25,586 bases of DNA, from positions 1 through 25,586 of the IMG/VR virus record IMGVR_UViG_3300001443_000001; one strand, 5' to 3'. Positions 8,329 through 14,408 of the stretch are shown piece by piece (position 1 is the stretch's first letter; every line of letters starts with the position of its first letter). This DNA is from a virus. A program made the position numbers and the translations under genes. A model generated the notes under the pieces. That model worked only from the letters and a program-made list of their open reading frames with translations. It made no database searches and was not told the DNA's origin.

Positions 8329-8440
8329 AGCCTTACCAGGCCCCGCACGGACGCACCGCGCCACACCTTGCCTCGCCTAGCCTGCCGCGCCGAACCCCGA
8401 CACGCCACACCTTGCCCCGCCTCACCGCGCCATGCCTGCC
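8329..8440. repeat. 5-nt periodic array, GGYNN on the minus strand
   Basis: On the minus strand this 112-bp stretch splits into consecutive five-base units that start with GGC or GGT, with two free bases: GGCAT, GGCGC, GGTGA, GGCGG, GGCAA, GGTGT and so on. The phase is kept from 8331 to 8382, slips by one base at 8385, then holds to 8436. About 20 of 23 units keep the leading GG; three are decayed. A four-unit block containing GGCAAGGTGTGGCG occurs twice. No reading frame uses it, since the period is five. It lies in the intergenic part of the minus-strand transcript, just before the 8296-8319 hairpin. Confidence 0.8.
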
Positions 8441-8476
8441 ATGTTTTGTCTCGAGAGACCGGCCTCAACAGAGCCG

Positions 8477-8944
8477 TTACGCTGATGCTTGATCCATTGC
8501 CGCAAAGACGCCCGCCAACTCCTTAAGGTCAGCGTATCGGGCTCTGAAGGATGCCAACTCGGCCCAAGCCCGCTCAAGAACCTGTCGACGCAGGTCGGCG
8601 TCGGACATCGCGGTCTGCACCCCGACGTAGGATCGCTCGCCTTTGCGCTCGACAGAGACGAAGGCCCGCGTAGGTTTGGCGGGCTCTACATTCGACCGGC
8701 TCACGTCGATGGTGATGGACCGGATCAGTTCGCCAGCCTGCCCCAAGCGATGCTGCTCGGCGGCGATGCTGTCGTCCCACTCGAAGTGGTCGTGCAGCGA
8801 CGAGTTGGCGCTCCTGGCCCTCTCCAGCACGACAGCAGGGGTCAGTTCGCCTGCCTTGCGCTCTATGCTCGCCAGTTCACGGCCCGCCTTGTCCGCGTCG
8901 ATGCTGACCCGTGAGCCGGGACGCCATGCATATCTCACCGACAT
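8477..8944 (-). CDS. Phage hypothetical protein, 155 aa
   Basis: The ATG at 8944 has GGGGAGGA about 6 nt upstream. The protein carries VVLERARSANSSLHDHFEWDD, a pattern (LeRAR...SPLHdhFeWDD) that I know from conserved phage proteins of unknown function, followed by a helix (IAAEQHRLGQAGELIRSI), a beta part (AFVSVERKGERSYVGV) and a C-terminal helical segment (VLERAWAELASFRARYADL). I see no catalytic motif. It overlaps the upstream 214-aa gene by 10 nt and so belongs to the same small operon. Such genes usually sit in early or accessory phage regions, and its presence within the tail block is unusual. Confidence 0.7.
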   Translation of the reverse strand: MSVRYAWRPGSRVSIDADKAGRELASIERKAGELTPAVVLERARSANSSLHDHFEWDDSIAAEQHRLGQAGELIRSITIDVSRSNVEPAKPTRAFVSVERKGERSYVGVQTAMSDADLRRQVLERAWAELASFRARYADLKELAGVFAAMDQASA

Positions 8945-9579
8945 GGCAGTTCCTCCCCGGTCTTGGCGACATGGAAGCGACCGTTGACCCCGTCCTTCTC
9001 GGGGCGCCAGTCGCCGATGCCGACGCCGAACCCGCCAGCCTCAAACAGGCCAATGACCTGTTCAGCCGACAGGACGTTGGCGTTGTGCTGGACCCGCAGG
9101 ATAGCGCCCCACTGTTCGAACTCGGCGCGGTGCCGAATGTCAGCGGTCCCCATCGCCACCCGAACCATGTCCTCACGCATCGACGGCGCCGGGCCGAGGA
9201 TTTCGACGTACTCGCCGACGATATGGAAGCACTGTCGGGCCATGACCTTCGTCATGCCGCCGGTGCTGGTGACAGCCGTGATCGCCGCCGACTTGAACGC
9301 GACTGCCGGGAAGCCGAAGCGCGCCGTCATGACGTCTTCCTCGGTCGGCTCCTCGGGCATCCCGTCGAGCCAGTAGAGCGTCTCGCAGAAGTCGCGCCAG
9401 GGGTCCTTGGCGACCTTGCCGGTTGCAGCCTTCTTCATCTGCTTGTCGAGCATGGCCTTCTTGGCCTTCGCGGACCAAGCATGGCAGATCAGGCCGCTGT
9501 CCCCGATGATCGGGATGTCCAGCGTCTGGATGTTCATCGGCGGCAGTTCGACTGCCGTGGATTTCGGTGCGGCGGCCAT
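8935..9579 (-). CDS. Conserved phage protein, 214 aa, unknown function
   Basis: After a short N-terminal leader, the sequence runs DIPIIGDSGLICHAWSAKAK, KKAMLDKQMKKAATGK, RFGFPAVAFKSAAITAV, MREDMVRVAMGTADIRHRAE, and ends GFGVGIGDWRPEKDGVNGRF. I recognise this set of motifs from proteins common in siphophages of Proteobacteria, but no function is known to me. The Gly-rich ending and paired beta strands suggest a compact alpha/beta protein. The ATG at 9579 is preferred because its A is the last base of the preceding TAA (TAATG); a TTG six bases earlier is in frame but less likely. It overlaps the following 155-aa gene by 10 nt. Confidence 0.75.
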   Translation of the reverse strand: MAAAPKSTAVELPPMNIQTLDIPIIGDSGLICHAWSAKAKKAMLDKQMKKAATGKVAKDPWRDFCETLYWLDGMPEEPTEEDVMTARFGFPAVAFKSAAITAVTSTGGMTKVMARQCFHIVGEYVEILGPAPSMREDMVRVAMGTADIRHRAEFEQWGAILRVQHNANVLSAEQVIGLFEAGGFGVGIGDWRPEKDGVNGRFHVAKTGEELPCR

Positions 9580-9962
9580 TACCAAGCCTCTCCGACTTGA
9601 GCCCAGCGGCAGTTCACCGGCCCCACCTTGTCTCGCCCCTCTTGGTAGGAGCCCATCAAGAGCGAGCGACGGACCCAGCCTGGACGATCAGGGTCCGGCT
9701 CCTCTTGACGACGCTCGAACCCAACGGCCGGGCGCTTACTGTGGACGCCGCCGATGGCGTAGCAGAGTTCGTGCGCTTCCCAGCCGTCCGCCTTGGCGCG
9801 CTCAAGCACCGGCGCAAAGTCCGGATGGCTGGAGATGAGGCCCTCGGCGAACCGCTCCCAAGCAGTTTGCTCTTTCGCGACCTCGATGGCGTGAACGGCT
9901 ACAGGGGCGGCGGCTGCTGCGATGGCCGGGACGGCGCCGAACAAGAGGCGGCGGCTCAGCAT
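9579..9962 (-). CDS. Small exported protein with Tat-like signal
   Basis: 127 aa. Residues 1-25 read MLSRRLLFGAVPAIAAAAAP and end AVHA, with a twin-arginine-like SRRLLF start, an Ala-rich hydrophobic core and an A-x-A cleavage site near residue 25. The mature part of about 100 aa has WERFAEGLISSHPDFAPVLER and KADGWEAHELCYAIGG, with one Cys before cleavage-independent regions and several Trp. I do not recognise a domain. Its ATG overlaps the stop of the 56-aa gene by 7 nt, and its stop overlaps the next start by one base, so it is translated as part of a coupled four-gene set. A periplasmic role, for instance in excluding other phages, is possible but only inferred. Confidence 0.65.
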   Translation of the reverse strand: MLSRRLLFGAVPAIAAAAAPVAVHAIEVAKEQTAWERFAEGLISSHPDFAPVLERAKADGWEAHELCYAIGGVHSKRPAVGFERRQEEPDPDRPGWVRRSLLMGSYQEGRDKVGPVNCRWAQVGEAW

Positions 9963-10126
9963 GCGACCAGCTCCCGAGCGGGGGCCGGGCGAACCGGAGC
10001 AGGGCGAGCGATAACGGGGGCGGCGCCGCGACCGTTGAAGAAGCGGGCGAGGTCGCCGAGCGGGTAGGGCGCAGGCACCCAGGTTGGGTTACGCCGGGCA
10101 GGCGTGATAGAAGGCGCGTAGGCCAT
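9956..10126 (-). CDS. 56-aa Pro/Arg-rich small protein, first gene of the accessory set
   Basis: The ATG at 10126 is preceded by GGAGA at a spacing of 8, and the TGA overlaps the ATG of the Tat-like gene by 7 nt (ATGCTGA). The protein begins MAYAPSITPARRNPTWVPAP, continues with YPLGDLARFFNGRG, and ends in a Pro/Ala/Arg run. No domain is recognisable. The good ribosome site and tight overlap make it a real gene and not a shadow. It is the promoter-proximal gene of the minus-strand set that runs to 8477, with its 5' side facing the palindrome at 10196-10245. Confidence 0.6.
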   Translation of the reverse strand: MAYAPSITPARRNPTWVPAPYPLGDLARFFNGRGAAPVIARPAPVRPAPARELVAC

Positions 10127-10180
10127 GACCAGATCTCCGGGATCGGTTGCGGTTTAGGGCCGTTGCGAGGGTTGCCGCCC

Positions 10181-10209
10181 TTGCTTCGGTCCGTCCTTTC
10201 TGGCATTAG
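10181..10209 (+). promoter_or_regulatory. Weak candidate promoter for a leaderless RHH transcript
   Basis: TTGCTT (10181-10186), a 17-bp spacer and CATTAG (10204-10209) stand at the right distance for a sigma-70-type promoter. A start of transcription about 7 bp after the -10 would fall at or next to the ATG at 10216. That fits the absence of any Shine-Dalgarno before this ATG; leaderless messages are common in alphaproteobacteria. The -10 match is poor. Confidence 0.25.
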
Positions 10210-10245
10210 AAACGCATGACGTCAAGCGTTTCTAACATCAGAAAG
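10196..10245. promoter_or_regulatory. 50-bp palindrome over the RHH start codon, candidate operator
   Basis: The centre of symmetry is between 10220 and 10221. TGACGTCA (10217-10224) is a perfect palindrome. TTAGAAACGC (10206-10215) matches GCGTTTCTAA (10226-10235) exactly, and CTTTCTG (10196-10202) matches CAGAAAG (10239-10245) exactly. In all, 21 of 25 base pairs are symmetrical; the mismatches are one at 10216/10225 and three at 10203-10205/10236-10238. It covers the start codon of the ribbon-helix-helix gene and lies 70 bp upstream of the divergent accessory operon. Repressor binding by the RHH dimer, as an autoregulator and possible switch for both sides, is the simplest reading. Confidence 0.7.
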
Positions 10246-10431
10246 AAGATTGGTCGTCCTGCGATCAACGCCGTCCCGCTTTCAGTGCGGGTGCCGCCCG
10301 ATTTGATCGCAGCGGTAGACGCCTTCATTTTAGAGCGCGTTGCCTACGGTGAGAGCTTGTCTCGGCCCGAGGCCGTGCGCCGACTTGCCACCGAAGCGCT
10401 AGAGAAAATGGGCCTGTATCAGCCTAAATAA
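10216..10431 (+). CDS. Ribbon-helix-helix DNA-binding protein
   Basis: 71 aa. PLSVRVPPDLIAAVDAFILE (21-40) gives the beta strand and first helix, and LSRPEAVRRLATEALEKMG (49-66 or so) the second helix. This is the CopG/Arc-type fold that binds DNA as a dimer. A Lys/Arg-rich N-terminal arm (NIRKKIGRP) precedes it. It is coded on the plus strand against all neighbours and overlaps the zinc-ribbon gene tail to tail by 13 nt. The ATG lies inside the 50-bp palindrome and has no Shine-Dalgarno, which suggests a leaderless message under self-repression. It could be a lone antitoxin relative, but no toxin gene follows it on this strand. Confidence 0.75.
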   Translation: MTSSVSNIRKKIGRPAINAVPLSVRVPPDLIAAVDAFILERVAYGESLSRPEAVRRLATEALEKMGLYQPK

Positions 10432-10730
10432 TGATCGGCTGATCCTGACGCCTGGGGCGCGGGAACTTCGAAACGGCTGCCGCAAAACCGGCAGACCTGG
10501 GCCTCGGCCTTCACGATCTCCGCGCACTGCGGACACTTCTTGGTGTCGCCGGTCCGTAGGGATTGCTGGTCGATAGCGGCCTGATCCTTCTTCAGCATCA
10601 AGGCGCAGGGCAGGGCGACGATGAACAGCAAGGCCCCGAATATCCACCAGCCGATGAAGCTGCGGCCCTTGCCGCTGGCGATGGCGGCGGGGATCAGGCC
10701 GATCAGCACCGCGATGATTAGGATTTCCAT
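10419..10730 (-). CDS. Zinc-ribbon inner-membrane protein
   Basis: 103 aa. Two membrane helices are visible: residues 2-19 (EILIIAVLIGLIPAAIAS) and about 25-46 (FIGWWIFGALLFIVALP). A cytoplasmic zinc ribbon follows, with CPQC (66-69) and CRFC (80-83). The start is the ATG at 10730, with GGAGGGG about 6 nt upstream. Homologues of this layout are common in bacteria and phages without known function. It follows the second chaperone frame by 30 nt on the same strand, so it may be co-transcribed with the tail genes as a moron. Superinfection exclusion would fit a small phage membrane protein but is only a guess. Confidence 0.7.
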   Translation of the reverse strand: MEILIIAVLIGLIPAAIASGKGRSFIGWWIFGALLFIVALPCALMLKKDQAAIDQQSLRTGDTKKCPQCAEIVKAEAQVCRFCGSRFEVPAPQASGSADHYLG

Positions 10731-10760
10731 GATTGCCCCCTCCAAGTTTGAGGCGCGAGG

Positions 10761-11072
10761 CTATGGCGCCTCACTCAGCGGCTCAACCTCGAGCCCCCAA
10801 TCGGTCGCCATGCGGTGGAACATCGCCGCCGCCATCGCTTCGGCTTCCTTCGGATCAGGCGCGTCCAGCATCGACTTGATGTAGCTGGCCGGACCTTGGA
10901 GACGTTCCTCGCGGGCAAAGCGCTCGCCGAACCATCCGGCGTAGAGCGAGGCTTCGATCTGGGCCCGGCCGAGTGATTGGAGCCGCAGCGCCAGTCGATA
11001 AGGTGTCAGGTGCCAGAACTCTGTCTCCGTGACCCCAGCTTTCAGGGCCGCCCGAAAATGCGCCTCAACCAC
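10761..11072 (-). CDS. Tail assembly chaperone, second frame (gpT-like)
   Basis: 103 aa from a GTG at 11072. Key part: ALKAGVTETEFWHLTPYRLA, the 'FW.LTP.el' motif typical of phage tail assembly chaperones that follow the G protein, and then a helical segment ending in AEAMAAAMFHRMATDWG. It overlaps the preceding frame by 31 nt and lies in the -1 frame relative to it, as lambda T does to G. The -1 frame stays open upstream of the GTG, so either ribosomal frameshifting or re-initiation at the GTG could express it. A GGAAGAG sits too far upstream (about 12 nt) to be a clear ribosome site. Confidence 0.7.
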   Translation of the reverse strand: MVEAHFRAALKAGVTETEFWHLTPYRLALRLQSLGRAQIEASLYAGWFGERFAREERLQGPASYIKSMLDAPDPKEAEAMAAAMFHRMATDWGLEVEPLSEAP

Positions 11073-11425
11073 GTCGGTCGGGCGCTCTTCCGAGGGTTGG
11101 CGGTGTCGGCTTCGACGGACCTCCCTTGAGGGCCGTACTGCGCCAGTTCCCAGGCGGCCCAGACGGCCTTGAGACAGACCGCGAGGGGATAGGCGGCCAT
11201 GGGGGCAGCCAGGACGTCAGCGGCCTTGATCCCGCCTCCCGACATGACCTCCAGCGCCTCGGCCAGCGCAGTCGAGCCGCCGGAGCGGCCCTTCTGCATG
11301 GCCTTGAACTGCTCCAGAAGCCAGTCGTGCCCCTTGGCGTCGAGGGCCGCGTAGGTGAGTTGCAGCGGGATCGCCCGGCCGTCCGGCAGGTTCAGCGGGA
11401 CGATCCCTTCGCGCGCGTCGTTCAT
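11042..11425 (-). CDS. Tail assembly chaperone, first frame (gpG-like)
   Basis: 127 aa. The N-terminus (GIVPLNLPDGRAIPLQLTYA) is a beta pattern, followed by helices (WLLEQFKAMQKGRSGGST, ALEVMSGGGIKAADVL, LAVCLKAVWAAWELAQ) and a basic tail. Its place right after the tail tube matches lambda G, whose product coats the tape measure during tail assembly. The ATG at 11425 shares one base with the TGA of the tube gene (TGATG). The next frame, 10761-11072, is overlapped at -1. I found no canonical X-XXY-YYZ slippery heptamer in the overlap; the closest run is ATTTTCGGGC. Confidence 0.65.
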   Translation of the reverse strand: MNDAREGIVPLNLPDGRAIPLQLTYAALDAKGHDWLLEQFKAMQKGRSGGSTALAEALEVMSGGGIKAADVLAAPMAAYPLAVCLKAVWAAWELAQYGPQGRSVEADTANPRKSARPTWLRRIFGRP

Positions 11426-11853
11426 CAGTCCTGAGCTTCCCGCGTCGGGGCGGCCAGCGGCTCGAGCGTGCCCGAGTAGGTGACCTTGCCATCGACAGGA
11501 GCGGCGAGCGTCAAGTTCGGAACCGCCATGAAAGTGATCTGCTTGCCGGTGACGCCGGCACCCAAGGTTGCCTTGAAGGGCAGGGGCGTGTTGGCAGCCA
11601 TGGCGGTGAACATGGCCTCCTGCTGGGTGTCGCCCTGCTCGTAGTGCATGTCGAAGGTGTAGGGCGAGGGCTCGCGCGGGCCCGAGATGTACTCGCGGGT
11701 GCCCGGCGGGGTGTCGAAGTCGGTCGCGTCGATCTTGTTCGGCGTGAACCCACCCCCGTTGAGGTTCGTCACGCCGGGGATGTTGACGTAGCTGATGGTG
11801 CCGCTGCCGGAGCCCAGCAGCAGGTGCATGAAGCCTTGAGCCAGGACGGCCAT
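11425..11853 (-). CDS. Tail tube protein (gpV-like)
   Basis: 142 aa, mostly beta strands. SGTISYVNIPGVTNLNGGGF is followed by DFDTPPGTREYISGPREPSP and later by LPFKATLGAGVTGKQITFMA and KVTYSGTLEP. The 'D.T.......i.G......' arrangement and the length agree with the major tail tube of lambda-type siphophages. I chose the ATG at 11853: the Shine-Dalgarno AGGAGA abuts an in-frame ATG six bases upstream, leaving no room there, whereas 11853 has normal spacing. The gene lies between the gpU-like terminator and the chaperones, exactly as V in lambda. The product polymerises in stacked rings around the tape measure. Confidence 0.8.
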   Translation of the reverse strand: MAVLAQGFMHLLLGSGSGTISYVNIPGVTNLNGGGFTPNKIDATDFDTPPGTREYISGPREPSPYTFDMHYEQGDTQQEAMFTAMAANTPLPFKATLGAGVTGKQITFMAVPNLTLAAPVDGKVTYSGTLEPLAAPTREAQD

Positions 11854-11924
11854 GGTCATTCTCCTGAGGAAGGATGGCAGGTTGAGGAAGGTCGCGCACC
11901 GCCTGCCACGGCGCGCGAAAGGGG

Positions 11925-12350
11925 TCAGGTGTTGACGAGATCCAGGCGGATCGAGACGCGCCGGCCGATGAGGGAGGCGTCCGTAGTCGGCGACGGCATG
12001 GGGCCATTGACCCGGCAGACGTCGCACTTGCCGCCGGTCACGACGAGGTCGCCGGGGCGATTGTGGAAGAGGTCGCGCACCGCCCGCATGAGCGTGTCGA
12101 GGCCTGCGCCGGAGCCGGTGTCCCGCTGATAGCCGCGCACGTCCTGGACGATCAGGCGGCCGGTCTCGGTGAAGGTTTCCATAGGCTCGTCGCGCGTCGG
12201 CACGGCGATGATCAGGAACGGCTTGGTTGGCGGCGTGTCGAGGAAGTCGTCCGGCGCCCGCTCGGAGAAGATGGCCGGGGCGCCGTTGTACGTCGCCAGC
12301 GAGGCCGCGAGGCCAGCCAGCCGGGCGAAAATGGTGGCGGTCGAGTTCAT
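11925..12350 (-). CDS. Tail terminator (gpU-like)
   Basis: 141 aa beginning MNSTATIFARLAGLAASLAT. PPTKPFLIIAVPTRDEPMET and later RLIVQDVRGYQRDT lead to an alpha/beta core, with a C-terminal ASLIGRRVSIRLDLVN strand. Order and size match lambda U, the hexameric ring that ends tail tube growth and joins the tail to the head. It overlaps the gpZ-like gene by 4 nt. The 71-nt gap to the tube gene is the largest space in this part of the operon and contains the tube's Shine-Dalgarno and nothing else clear. One pair of Cys (CDVC) is present; its role is unknown. Confidence 0.65.
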   Translation of the reverse strand: MNSTATIFARLAGLAASLATYNGAPAIFSERAPDDFLDTPPTKPFLIIAVPTRDEPMETFTETGRLIVQDVRGYQRDTGSGAGLDTLMRAVRDLFHNRPGDLVVTGGKCDVCRVNGPMPSPTTDASLIGRRVSIRLDLVNT

Positions 12351-12745
12351 TCCTTGGCTCCAGCAATGAACGCGTCGCGCAGCTCGTCGGCGTAGTCGGT
12401 GGCCAGCAGGGTCAGGAAGGGGCGGGCGGCCATGCGCTCTGTGCCCTTCTCCAGCGCTTCGGCCTGGGCAGAGTTGGCGACGATGCGGCCGACCAAGTCC
12501 TCGCCTTCGCGCCTGATCTGCTCGTCGGCGTTGGTGTTGGCCGACAGCGCGCCGGTGTCCTTTGCCGGCGGCTCACCGGGAGCCGATGCCTGATGCTTGC
12601 CGTAGACCCTGCCGCTGCCGGGCCGGTTGAGGATGTCGCCCTTGAGGATTTGCTCGCCCTTACCGAGAGCGCCACGGAGGCCTGCCTCGCCCGCGTCGGT
12701 GGCGATCTTGGCGATGACCCCGTCGTAGAGCGTGACCTTGCCCAT
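12347..12745 (-). CDS. Tail completion protein, HK97 gp10 / gpZ type
   Basis: 132 aa. The stretch GSGRVYGKHQASAPGEPPAK followed by DTGALSANTN and EALEKGTERMAARPFLTLLA is the standard HK97 gp10-family pattern ('rSG..Y..ASapGepPa.DtG.L', 'E.GT..maarPfl'). These proteins sit at the head-tail interface and are needed for tail joining. The gene starts directly after the head-closure gene with no spacing and overlaps the gpU-like gene by 4 nt. Confidence 0.8.
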   Translation of the reverse strand: MGKVTLYDGVIAKIATDAGEAGLRGALGKGEQILKGDILNRPGSGRVYGKHQASAPGEPPAKDTGALSANTNADEQIRREGEDLVGRIVANSAQAEALEKGTERMAARPFLTLLATDYADELRDAFIAGAKE

Positions 12746-13117
12746 TTACCGGCCCTGAAGCTCGTACAGGGCTGCGGCCGGGTCGCCGGTTTTAGCGATG
12801 ACGTCGAAGGTGGATAGGGCTAGGCCTTTGGCGGGGTCGGGCGCGGTGATCTTGTGGCCCCCAGCAGGGATGACGCCCGCCGGGAGACTGCCGCCGAGGA
12901 CAAGGATCAGGCGGTCAGACGCCGGGACGCCCTGCGGTCGGCGGTAAACGTCGTAGTCCATTACCAGAGCCTTGCAGGCGTGCGGGGTGGGCTGGCCTGA
13001 GACATAGCCGCCCTGGCCATCTGAGACCTGCTCGCCGGGCACGATCAGGACGCCGTCCTCGAAATCCTCGGCGAAATCGGAAAAGGCTTCAGCCTGAAGG
13101 CCGGTAATGATGCTCAT
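12746..13117 (-). CDS. Head closure / head-tail joining protein
   Basis: 123 aa, beta-rich, beginning MSIITGLQAEAFSDFAEDFE, with VLIVPGEQVSDGQGGYVSGQ and ALVMDYDVYRRPQGVPASDR. The combination of size, acidic N-terminus, a 'DgqGGy' loop and location between the MuF-type gene and the gpZ-like gene suits a lambda FII / SPP1 gp16-like closure protein. An SD (GGAGGG) precedes the ATG at 13117, and ATGA overlap joins it to the MuF-type gene. The family call is from context and pattern, not from a named motif. Confidence 0.65.
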   Translation of the reverse strand: MSIITGLQAEAFSDFAEDFEDGVLIVPGEQVSDGQGGYVSGQPTPHACKALVMDYDVYRRPQGVPASDRLILVLGGSLPAGVIPAGGHKITAPDPAKGLALSTFDVIAKTGDPAAALYELQGR

Positions 13118-14136
13118 GCGGCCCTCCGAACGGCGATGCTCTCGTCACAGCGGCAGGCCACGACTTCCTCAGTGCCAGCCCCAAGCGAAACGTCCCCTGG
13201 GAACATCAGCAGCGCGCCGCTTGGGCTCTGAAAGGGCAGGGACAGGCCCCGAACCGTCTGGCCGCCCATGCCTTCGTGCGTGTCGCGGACGCGGCGGTCG
13301 CCAGCTGTGTGCCAGCCCCGTTCAATGTCGGCTTCGGCGATGCGGCCTTCATCGACCAACTGCTGATAGGCTTCGTGCTTGGCGGCGCGGATAGCCGGTA
13401 GCCCCTCGGTGCGGGCGATGACTTCGCCACGGAGTTGGACCAGGCGAGCGGAATAGCGGGTGACCATGAGCGAGGCGGTGTCGCGGTCGATGGCCTTGCC
13501 CTCACGGATCGCCTTCAGGACCGTGCGGTCATAGCGGCGGTCGCGGCGGGTGCGGGTCAGGTACTGCTTCAGCAGCTTCGGATCGGCCGAGGCCAGTTCG
13601 ATGCGGGCCGCCTGGACGTAGGCTCGTTGCGGCGCCGACAGACCGATCAGACCTCCAGTCCTTTGGCCGGTGGCGCGACTGATGCGTCCGACCAGGTCGA
13701 GGGCGACTGCGCGGGGATGCGCGCCGCGTGCCATGCCGTCAGCGAGGAAGTCTCTGGCCTGTTGGCGCTCCCCCTCGACTAGGCCGGTGATCAGGTTGCC
13801 CGAGAACTGGCGTATCCAGCTGGCGGCGCGCTGATTGCCGGGGTCGAAGCGGAAGCCGATCGATACGGCGGCGGGCATGGATGCGACGGCGCCCTGGCCG
13901 CCTGCGACGAAGGCCTCGGTGATCTTGGCTTCCAGCGGGAAGAAGGCGGCTCGGTCTATGTGCAGCGCTTCGAGGGCCGCCTGCAGGTTGCTCTGTTCGA
14001 TGGCCAGCTTCAGCCTCTGAAACTCGACACCGCTCTTCAGATTGTTGACGGCTTCGCGGAAGGCGAGGGCGACCTCCAGGCCGAACTTCGCCGCCAGCTC
14101 CCTGAAGAGCTGTCGTTGGGTCGGACGTCGGGCCAT
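13114..14136 (-). CDS. Minor head protein with MuF C-terminal domain
   Basis: 340 aa. The N-terminal half is helical. The C-terminal part contains EVIARTEGLPAIRAAKHEAY, then GWHTAGDRRVRDTHEGMGGQ, FQSPSGALLMFPGD, and ends with VVACRCDESI. 'ARTE', 'W.taGD.rVR.tH..m.Gq' and 'CRC' form the Mu gpF / SPP1 gp7 head-morphogenesis domain. Such proteins bind the portal and are packaged in the head in small numbers. In many phages this gene follows the portal directly. Here it comes after the capsid and connector genes, a modest rearrangement relative to Mu- or SPP1-type order. The GCATGAG junction overlaps the head-closure gene by 4 nt. Confidence 0.85.
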   Translation of the reverse strand: MARRPTQRQLFRELAAKFGLEVALAFREAVNNLKSGVEFQRLKLAIEQSNLQAALEALHIDRAAFFPLEAKITEAFVAGGQGAVASMPAAVSIGFRFDPGNQRAASWIRQFSGNLITGLVEGERQQARDFLADGMARGAHPRAVALDLVGRISRATGQRTGGLIGLSAPQRAYVQAARIELASADPKLLKQYLTRTRRDRRYDRTVLKAIREGKAIDRDTASLMVTRYSARLVQLRGEVIARTEGLPAIRAAKHEAYQQLVDEGRIAEADIERGWHTAGDRRVRDTHEGMGGQTVRGLSLPFQSPSGALLMFPGDVSLGAGTEEVVACRCDESIAVRRAA

Positions 14137-14140
14137 GGGC

Positions 14141-14404
14141 TTAGGGTTTCAGCTTGCCGGCGTGGTGGGCAGCCTCGGCCATCAGATCGAGGTAGGCTTC
14201 GAACTGCGCGCGGGCCAGGTCGCGATAGCGCTGAACCTCGGACTGCGGCTGCTGATTTGCGATGGCTTGCTGCATCTGACCTGCCATCGAGGCGCAGTCG
14301 AGGATGGTCTCGGTCGCCAACTCCATCGGCATGCGATGGGCCTTCAGGCGCGGATCATCATGGGCGATGCGTTTGGTCATCGAGGGCAAAGTCGCACAGG
14401 TCAT
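14141..14404 (-). CDS. Small helical protein between connector and MuF genes
   Basis: 87 aa if started at the ATG at 14404, four bases after the preceding stop, or 79 aa from the ATG at 14380 (MTKRIAHDDPRLKAHRM). Neither has a clear Shine-Dalgarno, so coupling to the upstream stop favours 14404. The C-terminal half is strongly helical (SEVQRYRDLARAQFEAYLDL) and ends in a His-rich AEAAHHAGKLKP. No family recognised. It may assist head assembly or be a DNA-binding helix bundle; only the position inside the head operon is certain. Confidence 0.55.
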   Translation of the reverse strand: MTCATLPSMTKRIAHDDPRLKAHRMPMELATETILDCASMAGQMQQAIANQQPQSEVQRYRDLARAQFEAYLDLMAEAAHHAGKLKP

Positions 14405-14408
14405 AGCG

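Noticed and set aside
9802-10206. 134-codon minus-strand frame
   Set aside because: Shadow of the 56-aa and Tat-like genes in another frame; it lacks a ribosome site, while those two have one or are coupled.
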